A stretch of DNA of 64,000 bases from Thunnus maccoyii (Eukaryota; Chordata; Actinopteri; Scombriformes; Scombridae), in assembly GCF_910596095.1 (NCBI RefSeq), contig NC_056550.1:23680001-23744000 (forward strand). The letters are read 5' to 3'. Below, piece after piece: positions 14,749 through 37,583 of the stretch. A program made the translations under genes and the position numbers. The notes beneath the pieces were generated by a model. It did no database searches, was not told where the DNA came from, and saw nothing but the letters and a program-made list of their open reading frames with translations. Each line of letters begins with the position of its first letter. The stretch's first letter is position 1.

Positions 14749-14945
14749 TTAAAGGACAAGTTCACAATTTTCCCAGTGTGTCTTAAAACAACAGTCAAGT
14801 GATTGTATGAACAGTGTAAACATTTAAAAGTTTATGTGAAGCTTATATGAGGCTTCAGCAGTCCTAGTTAGTCATATCAAGTGGATATCTGACACATTTA
14901 CAGTCTTTTTGGCATCAAATCTTTGTGTTTCCTCGCATAGGAGCC
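14749..14945 (+). repeat. Foldback MITE, copy a, left part
   Basis: Begins TTTAAAGGACAAGTTCACAA and continues with CTTAAAACAACAGTCAAGTG, GAAGCTTATATGAGGCTTCA and ATATCAAGTGGATATCTGAC, as in the family at 43850-44466. It stops at TTTGTGTTTCCTCG. The matching right part lies at 16205-16481, so the element seems split by about 1.26 kb of other sequence. Confidence 0.65.
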
Positions 14946-16204
14946 TGAGCAATGGAGCAAGTAGAGCAAATGCATCCTCATTATTCAATTAGGGGGAGCA
15001 AAGTTATGGTTTTGCTACTTGCCACATATTGTCTTTTTAAAAATAAACTTATCATACATTCCCTGCAATCGGATGAAGATATTTAAGCAGCCTATATCCA
15101 TGATCATTTTTCTATTTTTTCAGCCACTGACAAAAACAAGTAATAAATAAATCTGACATTTTCTGACCCTTTGAGTTGGTTCAGTCCAACCCGTCATGAG
15201 AGACAGACAGACAGACGGAGCTTTTCCACACAGCGTTAAAGTGTCTGAATAAACAAACAAATGTTCAGCTGTGGAAAGTAACTTGTTTAGAGAACACTCT
15301 GCTTTAGTTTCAGTTTTAGTCAGACTTTGGATGGAATTATTTTTAAATATGATGAGTCATCACTCCATGTAGTGATCCCTCATCCGGCTGCTCTGCGCTG
15401 TGCTTTCATTATTATGATTATTATCTCAATTTCTCATACAAGATAAATGAGAGCTGCATGTTTAGTCTAAGTGGAAGTAAAGTCTAAGCCTCGACTAAAA
15501 TGGCCCTTTTAAGTCTTGAGGAGCAAAAATCACCTCTGAGTTGTGCATTAAAATAGTCCTTGATTTGAGATAATGTAGGTTATAATAATCTGCTTTTGAA
15601 GTTATGATTATTCATTCTTGTATAACAGTAAAGCCACATCAGCTAGTGGTGCTAATAGCTACCACTAGAACCTATGTGTGGGATTGGAATTAGATAGTTG
15701 TTGCAAGGCCATTTCATTCATCCAAACTGTTTGTACTTTGTCCTGTCGGCTATGGAATCACTACGATAGCAACCCTCAAGTGTAACATTGTTAACCAGGT
15801 TTAATTATACAAATCATATTGTGATGTGTTGTAAGACTATTTAATAAATATAAATTGTTTGTCTTTGTTTAACCTTGAAGATGGTTTAGTAGCCTGCAAC
15901 CTACTAACATTTTAGGCTACATAATGTTTTTATGAATATAAATATGAAATAACCGTTCTTCTAATAACGATTTCCTGTCCTCATCCACCCAATTATACAC
16001 TGTTCTTAATGCATTTCTTGTTTTCATAGCACCCTCAATCTAACTACTCTAGACTATTGTAGTTGGCTGTTTCTTAGGTAGTGAAGAAATGCAGGAAATT
16101 TGTTTTAAATTATGATTTGTCTTCTGGTGGTGGACCCCCAGTCCCACCCCACCAATTATGTATCTTTCCAAGTTCGCTCCCCGCCTTTTAATACATAACC
16201 AGAT
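14946..16204. other. Spacer between two parts of a foldback element; no gene
   Basis: AT-rich sequence without a protein-like frame. It may be an insertion into the foldback element, since both edges lie near a similar GTTTCCT word. No terminal inverted repeats were recognised. Confidence 0.4.
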
Positions 16205-16481
16205 GCCTATGTTTCCTTGGAAAGTGTTTCCCTGTTGAGCTGCGGTGGAAGTGTAGTAACAAAAAGAGGAACTTTGGTGTTAAAGAGACTGTAACGTTGA
16301 AAGATATCTACTTGATTTAACTCATTTGGACGCTTCAGATATATTTAAACACATTTTTGCGCAGGAGGGCAGTATGAACAGGAGGAATGATTATAACAAG
16401 AAAACCCTATTCCAGTGTTCATTTCGGCTCCTGACTGTTGTTTTAAGACACACTTAAAAAAATGTTGAACCCGCCCTTTAA
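16205..16481 (+). repeat. Foldback MITE, copy a, right part
   Basis: Contains GTGTTTCCCTGTTGAGCTGC, GTAGTAACAAAAAGAGGAAC, GAACAGGAGGAATGATTATA and the terminal CCCGCCCTTTAAA, matching the right half of the family. Confidence 0.65.
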
Positions 16482-16544
16482 AAGAGCTGCGTTTAAACGC
16501 AGCAGAATGACTGTGACTCTTTTCAAATTCCGATTTTTTTTTTC

Positions 16545-16760
16545 GAGTTTCGAAGGCAGCACGTGAAAGCCCGTCGACGTCACAACGGGTCCGCCTCACT
16601 AATAACATTGTGCGCGCTCCACCACTAGCAGAAACACTTCGACCGAGTAACAGCGCGCTCCCGCGGCTGCACGGCGCTAATTTAGATAGTTTAGTAATAA
16701 GAAATCCCCCCTGGGAATAAAGCCGTGTTGTTGCAGACGTACGGACGACGGACAGCGAAG
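16545..16760 (+). promoter_or_regulatory. map3k3: Candidate CpG-rich promoter of map3k3
   Basis: An abrupt change to GC- and CpG-rich sequence in otherwise AT-rich DNA. It includes an E-box (CACGTG near 16560), a CRE-like CGACGTCAC at 16575-16583, and GCGCGCTCC at 16612-16620 and again near 16652. No TATA box is obvious, as usual for widely expressed kinases. Assignment to map3k3 rests on position and strand only. A second GC-rich stretch at 17750-17936 may be another start region. Confidence 0.45.
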
Positions 16761-17749
16761 ACGTTTGGACAATATGGACACGACTTTTGGAGCACAGTTT
16801 TCATGATCTGTTGGAGCCTTAAAAGCGGGTTCCGGTGGCGATATTTTTTCTGTCAGGAAGTTTGACGTATTCGGTTGAAGATTATTGTGGTGTACTTTGT
16901 TTAGCTTTGGTTGAGAGAAGTTGTGGACTATAGTTATCTACTAGGCATCGTACGACAACTTGTCTTTGCGACTTTGTTGTTGGCAAAATACTTTTTTTTT
17001 TTCTTTCTTCCACATTTAAATCAAGTTTGTTCCCACATGAATGCAGAAAAGACCGCAATGCTCCGCGAAGTCTGGTCGATAAGCAAATTGTGCTTCGCTC
17101 GACACAATAAATCAAGTTTATGTGTATTTTAAACGTTTGCAGAGTTTAACTTCTGTTGCCAGTAACAGTTTTTTGTTTCATGTTGAACACTGAAACAAAT
17201 CCTCCTGCACTTTTTGTTGTTGTTATATGTCATGCACAGGCCTTTTTTTATGTATATGGATATTGCAATGCCATAATGCGAAGTAATCATAAAGTTACAA
17301 AAATGTCCGGCCTCTAATATTTTGGAATCAAACCTGGCAACACAGAGAAGGAAAATCTGCAAACTTAGCAGGAAGAGAGGCCATCAAAATCACGGAAATC
17401 GTCTGTGTTTCCTTCTGGCGAGTTGAAATGGATTTCATTCAGGCCACACGGTTGTTGTTACACCTGGTCTGATTCAGCTCGCTCTCCTGCAAAGACAGAA
17501 AGGATCTTTTTTTCTTTCTTTCTTTCTGTCCTGACTGCTGAAAATGTTTTGGAAATTTAAGTTTTCCAAAGATGGAGCAGAAGTTTGTGTTCGAGCCACA
17601 GCTGGAGCCGTCTGATGTGGGCTTTTCCATCGGAACATTTCCTCTGTAACACTCACAGCTGTCTGATGTGACCGTGTTTTGTTTTCACCACCTGGAAAGT
17701 CAGTTTGTGTGTGTGTGTGTGTGTGCTCTTAACTTTCCGTTAAAGAAGA

Positions 17750-17936
17750 GCCCCGGTTACCTGGTGGGAGGGTCAGCCCCGCCATGGCGCACGCACATGC
17801 GCGCACACACTCTCCCGGTGTGTCGGTGTGACCGAGGATACAGATGGACGTGAACAACGAAGGGACCTTCTGCGTCATCTCATCCGACTACCGGAGAAGC
17901 CCGGTCCGGTCCTAACCGAGGTGGTCCAGGCTACAG
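17750..17936 (+). other. map3k3: Candidate noncoding 5' exon of map3k3 (5' edge unknown)
   Basis: GC-rich sequence ending in GGCTACAG with a perfect donor GTGAGG at 17937. The next acceptor in a suitable place is at 25261-25262, before the ATG exon. It holds an upstream ORF, ATG at 17844 to TAA at 17913-17915 (23 residues), which could dampen translation. The true 5' edge and transcription start cannot be seen. Confidence 0.5.
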
Positions 17937-18676
17937 GTGAGGGCTGCGAGATGTGCACGTGACAGTGATGACAGGTGATGTGATGGGTGACTTATGCTGC
18001 ATTCAGGTCATGTGGGAAAAAACAAAGCTGTAATCAGGACTTTGAAATCTTTTTTTTGGAGCAAGGGGGTTACTAATTAGTTGTAATTAAAGTTGTACAT
18101 ATTATACAGCATGACCAGCTTTTACTTTTGAATATTAAGAGACAAGGGAATGGAAAAGAAGAATAAAAGAAAATAATATTAATAGTAATAATACAGAAAA
18201 TATTAAAAAACACAAAACAACAAAAGCAGTATATTCCTACTTATACCCATATATATAATGCACGTATACCCTTAATGTCACATATCTATGTGTGTACATT
18301 TAAACTTGCTTATACATCTATGTTCATCTAAATACAATGCGTACATGTAAGTAAAAGTCATTTCAGGGAAAAAGGAAAATAGATAAATAATATTAAAGCT
18401 AAAGTAAAGTAGGGGGTAGAAAGAGAACAAAAAAGATAAATAAGTAATAAATGTAAAGAAATAAACATTGTAGTTTGTTGCATATGTATATGTACAAAAA
18501 AGACCAAATAAATAAAGGATACATAAAGGATTTTTGAAATTTTGGAGTCATGAGTGTCCGGGTCCCCATAATGCAGCTCAGGTACAGGAGTCAAATTTAA
18601 AATGTTTTTTAATTATTAAAAGAGGATTTCTCAACATGAAGGTTCAAACTTCAGGTGGGAAAATATTACATCCTTT

Positions 18677-19072
18677 TAGGGCTGAAACTGTCAGTCGACA
18701 GTCATGACAACAGTGATACAACCAGGGCTGCAACTAATTATTATTTTCTTGATTAATTGATTAGTTGTTTGGTCCATGAAATGTCAGAAAATGTTGATCA
18801 CTGTTTCCCAAAGTCCAAGATGACGTCTTCAGATGTCTTGTTTTGTCCACAACAGTCCAAAAACCGAAGATATACAGTTTACTCTCATAGAAGACAAAAA
18901 AACAAACCAAAAAACCCCCCAAAATATTCACATTTGAGAAGCAGTAATCAGAGAATTTGAACACTTTTTCTTAAAAAAATGACTCAAAATGATTTACCAT
19001 CTATCAAAATAGCTGGTGACTGATGTAATAGTTGGCATGTAATCAATTAATCAAGTAATTGTTACAGCTCTA
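18677..19072 (+). repeat. hAT-like TIR repeat, copy F, full length with doubled 5' end
   Basis: Outer ends TAGGGCTGAAAC and GTTACAGCTCTA are imperfect inverted repeats. They are flanked by a perfect 8-bp direct repeat CATCCTTT (18669-18676 and 19073-19080), the target-duplication length of hAT transposons. A second terminus-like sequence, CAGGGCTGCAACTAAT, lies 46 bases inside (from 18723). There is no transposase frame, so it is nonautonomous. This is the best-bounded member of the family. Confidence 0.85.
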
Positions 19073-19758
19073 CATCCTTTATTTATTTTTACAAGCCTCA
19101 AAGTAGTATCGATGTAATGGTTGTAGTTGCAAAAGTAACAAAACTGATTCCCATAAAAATATGGACATGACCTCAGTGTCCTCAATCTGCCCTGTTTGAA
19201 AATGTGTTTCACATCACTTTTCAATTGAGAAACACTATAAAATATGTTTAATCTGGACCTTCAGGTAGTTCTACGCTGTGTAATCGCTTTCCCAGAGTTT
19301 ATTTATTTACACAAGGCAAGTTGGCTGAGCACGCTGGTGCTTTCAAGGCAACACCCTGTTTACAGCTACAATGAAAAGTGAAAAGAAATGAAACCATTAC
19401 AAACAGAACAGACTAATAAACAAACAATCTGTTTACAACAGCTTCAGGCTAGTATAGATGAGTTTGTTTTTAAAGTGACTAAGTAAGTATTTTGATTTTT
19501 TAGGTAAGATTACAGATTAGTTCATGCAGCAGGTGAACTAACAGCAGTCCTTCTGGTACCCAGAGCGTTACTGGAATAAAGTAAACCAGTTTGAGAGCAG
19601 CTGAGGTGAGATATAAAACGGAAATGAATTCAGTTTGTGATCTACCTCGTATGTCTTGCTACACACATTAAAGACATTAAACATTTATCAGAACAGCTTG
19701 AGTCTACAACGAACTTATATGGGCTCAATAAGTATTTTGAGACCTAATAGATGACATG

Positions 19759-19955
19759 CAAGGCTGCAACTAACCATCATTTGTATGATCAGTTAATCTG
19801 CAAAATATATTTTCAATTAATGGAGTAATTGTTTGGTCTTAAAAACATCAGAAAACAATGAAAAATTGCCAGCACAATTTCCTAGAGCACAAAGTGACGC
19901 CTTGTTTTGTCTAACTGTCCAAAACCCCCAAAAATATTGAGTTTATTAAAATGTA
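19759..19955 (+). repeat. hAT-like TIR repeat, copy G (3'-truncated)
   Basis: Begins CAAGGCTGCAACTAACCAT and continues with GTAATTGTTTGGTC, ATCAGAAAACAATGAAAAAT and GCCTTGTTTTGTC, then loses similarity. Confidence 0.65.
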
Positions 19956-22469
19956 AGGCAAGTAAAAGCTAACTCTAATCTATAATCTAATGAATTACGT
20001 GCATCCTGTACATGAAGGTGAGCTCGTTGATGATAAATCGGCATGTTTGTCTTTTTCAGCTGATCATGATTGAAACTACAGCTGTGACTATTAGCGTTAC
20101 TGATGTAAACAAAGCTTTAACAGCATCTGTAATACTAATAACTTAGATTTATTTGCTGTTTAGCAGTAGTCCACTCACATTAAAAATCTATATAAACGTT
20201 GTTGCTCTCAGTCTTTTAATTAGTCCCTACACAGTTATTCCCATGTGATATAAATGCAGCATAAAATACATGAAAGTCCAGCATACATACGGTAACTACT
20301 CTGCTGAGGCAGGAAGATCACTAAACATATGTGAGCTTATGAGTAGATAAAAGGGAAGTGATTAAAAAGGTGCCTCAGTAGCACTTTACTGTGATCGAAT
20401 GTGATTATATGGTTGTTTTGTGTTGTCAGAATAAAAAAGGGAGAAACAAAGGACACAAATGAATGAAATCTTTAACATTATATCACACAAAATTACTTTA
20501 TTCTATATATCAACACCATATTCCTATATATTCCTCACCAGGTGCTTAAATTTCTGTCTTTTTACAAGTCATTATCAAATCCATACTATTCCTATGGGAC
20601 AAAGTCTCCCAGCCTGCTGGCACACTACCAGTCTCCCCTCCTAACTTCTCATCTCCGACTGCTCAGTGATGCAGAGAGATGCTGAGTGAGAAACACAGCT
20701 GTATTATTTCTGCCATATTTTATACAGTGATTTACTTCCTCAGCTTTAGATTATTCTGATTTGAGTGAATCTGTGTGAAAGTTTGGCAGGTCTCTCTCTC
20801 CTCGTCTTAGCTCCACCCAGACTCCACACCATTGTCCAGATTTTGATTCTTGCCATGATTGTGGCGAGGAGTAAACTCGAGCTCCAGGCTTCAAAACATC
20901 CCTTCAGAGACTTGTGAGTCCACGAGACGGAGGCATCTCACTTTTGACTGGGAAACTGTGTTGTTGGTGTCGATATTAGACTTTTTCTCTTAATGACAAA
21001 AGAAAGGTGGCTTATAATCTTAAGCAGGTATGGACCACAGACCACCAGCATCTTCTCTTTAAATCTTTACTAACTTTTTGTTTTTTTAGCTCTTTTGCAT
21101 TAAAAAAAAAAAAAATCAGATGTGTGTGTGTGTCCACAATCTGTATGTGTTGAAAGGGCAAGTTTGATGCAGCCAATTCAAGCATAAGCTACTTGTCGAG
21201 ATTGCAGTATTTAAATGTGGTGGGTTGCCCTGAACCGACTTCACATGTGCACCTGAAACATGAGAGACATCAGGCGAAGGGGAATTTGCTGTGAAGCACT
21301 GAGTCCAGATGCATCACTGGCCCGAGACAGAGTAAGGACTGTGGCTGGGAAAAACAGCCTCAGACTAAACACCTCTCAAAGCAGACAGAGAAGAGTGGGG
21401 GGAGGAAAATCCATGTAAATCCTGCTAGTCCTGGAAATGTGATACAAGGAAAATAAAGTGGGCACAGCTGACTAGACTGGTAGAGCGCAGACTCTCTCTC
21501 CATTGAATTCCCCACATTCCGCTTGGGAGGTAATTAAAATCAGGAGAAACAGGGGAGAGAAGAGGGTAGCTGGGGGAATGGACACAGAGGTTAGTTGTTG
21601 TGTTGTTGACTACAGGAACCCCTTGAGGTGCACAACTTGAGCGCTTCTTTCCACATCCAGCAGTATTACTGTACTCTTAGGTGAAGGTAAGAGAGGAGAT
21701 AACGGCTCTACGTTCTCCCCCTGAAGTTCCTCCGAATCTGTGCAACAACGGGAATTTGCACACCTCATTAGCTCCACGTTATTTATTCGGGGGATAAAAT
21801 CGCACAAGCGTGAAGTTCGAAGGGTTGAAGGACAAAAGTCTTTGGCACCTACTCCGTTGGAAGTGGAATACGAGAGCGGCGGAAGCTTGAAAGGAACGTG
21901 GCAACGCTCCGTCGACCACAGACGGACATGCCCAGCATTCCTGTGGGTGATTATTACCCAGAAATCCACAGAGTCAATGAGTTGCCTTCGGGTGCCGACG
22001 CTGCCCATGTCATGTACAGAAGTAGTTTCCCGCGTCCACGTTTTCTTCTGAGAAAGCCTTCTGAATGTGCAGACTGTACGACCTCAGAGAGACAGACAGC
22101 AGTAACCTCTTCTTCAGGCTCCGTCCTCAGACACGATTCATCACAGTCTCAAGTATTACTCTCCTGTTTTCTTAGTTACAGTTATACTGTGAATTAAATG
22201 AGCTTGAATTAACTCAGTGAACAGAAGAAACCTAAATGAAATCAATATTTGGTGTGAGCATGCTTTTGCCTTTTAAAACAATCAAATAGAGAAGGGGCAG
22301 AACATAAACCAACTCTTTACAATCCCACAACAACAACAACAACAACAAGAGGTGAAAGAAGTAAAGTAGTTTATACCAGGGTAGAAAAAAACTTTTTACA
22401 TAACTTTTTATATAAGACATGCAGGTCAATTATTTAAAAAAACATCTATTTTGGGGATTTGGCAGTAGG

Positions 22470-23440
22470 TTGGGTTTGTTTCACGGGACATTTTTCATTG
22501 GGAAACCCTGAGATCCAGGTCCTCATTCATTCCCAACGGTGTTAGAGACTCTAATTCAGTAATCCAATATGCTTCACATTTCAGGAAGGTTTCCTTTAAG
22601 TTGCCTCCTCTTCTGGAAATTTGAACTAATTCAATACCAGCATACCAGTAAGAGGTCGGGGGATGTTTCATATGTGCAAAATGTAACGCCAACTGGACTG
22701 TCTTTGTTTACATTTGTAGTCTTCAAAGATCTGGTTGTCATGTCGATGTACACTTTACCATAAGGACACTTGATGAGGTATACGACTCCAGCGGTTGGAC
22801 AGGAAATTGTGCCCTGAATTTTGTACTGTTTTCCTGTTACAGGATGGAAGAAGGAAATGCACTTAGTCGTGTGTTGGCATTGTGTACATTGACCACAGTT
22901 GGGTTGGTTTGGTTTAGAGGCAATCTGAGTGTACAAAGTTGTCTTTAAGGTTTCTTCCTCTATGAAAGGTTTTCCTAGGAGGTTCTTTGTACAGTTCACC
23001 AATTTGTGGGTCACTAGTTAGGATATGGTAATGTCTTTTGATTGATTGTTTGATTTGCTGTGCCCAGTTTGAGAATCCAAGGACACATACCATGGAAGAC
23101 TTGGAGGGGACTTTTTCCACTCTTGAATCTCTAAATACTTTATTCAACGCTGTGTTTAGTTGTTTATCAGCATATCCTCTGTCCTTGACTCTCGCCTTCA
23201 TAATATCCACCTGTTGTTCTTAAAACTGGTATTCTACAAATCCTTTGTAGTCTGTGAAAGTGACTAATGTCGATGGCATCCTTAATATACTGTGCATGGT
23301 GACTGTCTGTTCTGTTGTCTGTACGCTGTGTTGGTTTTCGAAAGAGATCTGTAATGAGCTTGTTGTCTTGTTTGATTATACACAGGTCCAGGAAGTTTAC
23401 CTTTTGAGAGTCAAACTCCAGCTTGAACTTGAGTAATGGA
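22470..23440 (-). mobile_element. Degenerate Penelope-like retroelement, RT 3' part plus GIY-YIG endonuclease
   Basis: Read on the minus strand, three frames carry successive pieces. From about 23440: FLDLCIIKQDNKLITDLFRK and then HFHRLQRICR, like the end of a Penelope reverse transcriptase. Next is KARVKDRGYADKQLNTALNK. Then comes CGQCTQCQHTTKC (a Cys-rich zinc-type motif) and GVVYLIKCPYGKVYI, a GIY-YIG endonuclease core whose expected G-K is changed to D-M. The C-terminal part reads RRGGNLKETFLKCEAYWITE. The pieces need at least two frame changes (near 23190 and 22960) and another near 22690, so it is dead. Penelope-like elements are retroelements with this RT plus GIY-YIG layout. The 5' part of the RT is missing. 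Confidence 0.85.
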
Positions 23441-23762
23441 TGATTGTTTGTTCCAAGCATCTTGGAGAAGTTGCCACAGTTCCTCTGTGGATTTCGATGT
23501 CTCAGTAGCTTCTGCTTCTTCGTGTAAACCCAGACTGACTCCATGATGTTGAGATCAGGGCTTTGTGGGGGCCAAACCATCTGTTGCAGGATCCTTTTTC
23601 TTCTTGTCGCTGAAGATAGTTCTTTATTACTCTGGTTGTATGTTTGGTGTTGTTGTCATGCTGCAGAATAAATTTGGGACCGATAAGACGCCTCCCTCAT
23701 GGTGTTGCATTGTGGATAAGAATCTAAACATGCAAAGTGCCTAAAACCTTTGCACAGTACTG
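23441..23762 (-). mobile_element. Tc1/mariner-like element remnant, internally deleted
   Basis: Minus-strand reading gives DNNTKHTTRVIKNYLQRQ and, after a frame change, WPPQSPDLNIMESVW, the hallmark C-terminal catalytic region of Tc1-like transposases. The upstream end at 23735-23762 reads TACAGTACTGTGCAAAGG then TTTTAGGCAC, a terminus I recognise from fish Tc1-like elements. Most of the transposase between terminus and DN-x-x-KHT is missing. It directly abuts the Penelope-like fragment. Confidence 0.8.
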
Positions 23763-23998
23763 TATACCTGAGCAAGTTGAAGCATGTGTTGTGTTTACAG
23801 TGGACTCTTTCTCTTCACCACAACAGTTTAGACCAGTCATGAGAAATTACTGATCTGTCATTTGCCTGAGAGACTAATCTTGTTTGTAGTAACACAATTT
23901 GGCTTACCAGTATGATTTATTATAATATTATAATAAACTATTCTTTATAGCTCTAATTGAAATTAGGCAAAGAGAAGAAAGAGTTTATTATCATGAAG

Positions 23999-24310
23999 CA
24001 GGGCCAAAACTAATGATTATTTTCATTTTATTGATTAATCTACCAATTATTTGTATATCTTGGTTAATTGTTTAGTCTGATCAGAAGACAGTGAAGAATG
24101 ACCATCAGGATTTCCTAGAATCTAGGGTGTCAACATCAAATGTCTGGATTTTGGACTGTTGGTTGGTCAAAACAAAACAGAATCAATGTATTATGATGTA
24201 ACACAAAGAAACGCAGCAAATTCTCTCATTTAAGGACCTGAAACCATCAAAGGTTTGGCATTTTTTGCTTAAATGACTTGAGCAATTCATCAGTTATCAA
24301 AATAGTTGTC
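23999..24310 (+). repeat. hAT-like TIR repeat, copy H
   Basis: Begins CAGGGCCAAAACTAATGATT and carries TTATTGATTAATCTACC, GGTTAATTGTTTAGTC, TTTGGACTGTTGGTTGG and ATCAAAATAGTTG. The 3' terminus is lost. Confidence 0.65.
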
Positions 24311-25262
24311 TTTGGGGTTTTGTTTACTCGTTTTTTGTTTTGTTAAAGGTGGTCATATCTACTGTACGACCAAATATTCATCAATCTCCTGTAATTTTGA
24401 GAACAGAGTTCGTGTTTAAGGGCCTCAAAGTTAAAAAAAAAACAACCCACAGGAGTCCTTGTGTTCTCCTTGGTTGAATTGGTTTAAATTTCTTGGTTTA
24501 TTGGTACAGATTTAAGGAAACCCTCTCCATTGAAGGAAATGCCTCAGTTTATAGTGTTGAACGCCTTATAGTGCCTTGAACAGGGAAGATAATATTGCTG
24601 TGTTAACATCAACAATGGAGTTATGACACAGCTGAGTTCGGGTTCTGCAACGCATGCAACCAGAGACGAATTAAAAGCTGGTAGATATTTAAAATGGCAG
24701 AATTCTCCCCGTAAAAAACATTCTTCTCATATAAACTGTGCCAAACCAATCGCTGCCAGTGCAGCTTGAGTTTCAGCCGTTTCCAATTGTCGTTCTCATG
24801 GGCACAAACACACACATATCCTCACATGCACAGCACACTTTCTGATTCAATGCTTTCAATGAGGGAAATCTTTAGCTCTGTGTTCTGCAGGATTAGGCTA
24901 CTTTTTTTTTTTTTTTTACATGCATCCAAGGAATCAAGCATGAAAAGCGGATTGTGCTGTAAATGAAACATCAGTCTCTGTTTAGTGTCACATTAAGACA
25001 TCTTAGCATGTAATTTAATTACCTACATACCAAAAAATAAGGGTACAGTACAGCCATTTTGTGATACCAGTCTTCAGGTTTTTGATTCCCCTTTCCTGAT
25101 TGCCTCTTCATTTAAGTAATGACGTACTTGCATACTGAAAATTTTGGTGAGACTGGCTGATAACGTTTGTCATATGTCCTGTCTGACTCACATCCCTCTG
25201 TTCTGTCTATATAATAAAAAAATAGCAAGAAAAGTTATTACAAGGTTTGTTTACTTCCACAG

Positions 25263-25338
25263 GCTGTGGGTGTGTTGGCACTGCAGAGACAAGTACCTGA
25301 AGATTGGTTTGTAGACCACATACGTGGACATCGCCACA

Positions 25339-25342
<4 letters not shown>
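25263..25342 (+). CDS. map3k3: map3k3 exon with start codon (only last 4 bases coding)
   Basis: Acceptor TTCCACAG, donor GTAAGT. Only ATGA (25339-25342) is coding; with the next exon it reads MNERQALHSIMKDLVALQMT, in register with vertebrate MAP3K3 (human MDEQEALNSIMKDL). An ATG also begins the next exon at 25871 but is out of frame with the protein, so the split codon arrangement decides the start. Confidence 0.88.

Positions 25343-37583
<12,241 letters not shown>

Larger units (their letters stand above)
17937..25262 (+). other. map3k3: map3k3 intron 1 (inferred), repeat-rich
   Basis: A 7.3 kb stretch between the inferred noncoding exon and the ATG exon. It contains hAT-like copies F, G and H, a Penelope-like fragment and a Tc1-like remnant, listed separately. 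AT-rich stretches 18060-18590 and 20440-20640 are probably old retroposon sequence but I cannot name them. No other exon was recognised. Confidence 0.5.

Noticed and set aside
17844..17915. ATG GAC GTG... as the map3k3 start codon
   Set aside because: The frame ends after 23 codons before the donor, and the family N-terminus (ERQALHSIMKDL) is encoded at 25339-25992.
21610..22051. Overlapping frames of 103-132 codons on both strands in map3k3 intron 1
   Set aside because: No recognisable domain, and similar length on both strands, typical of chance in GC-richer sequence.
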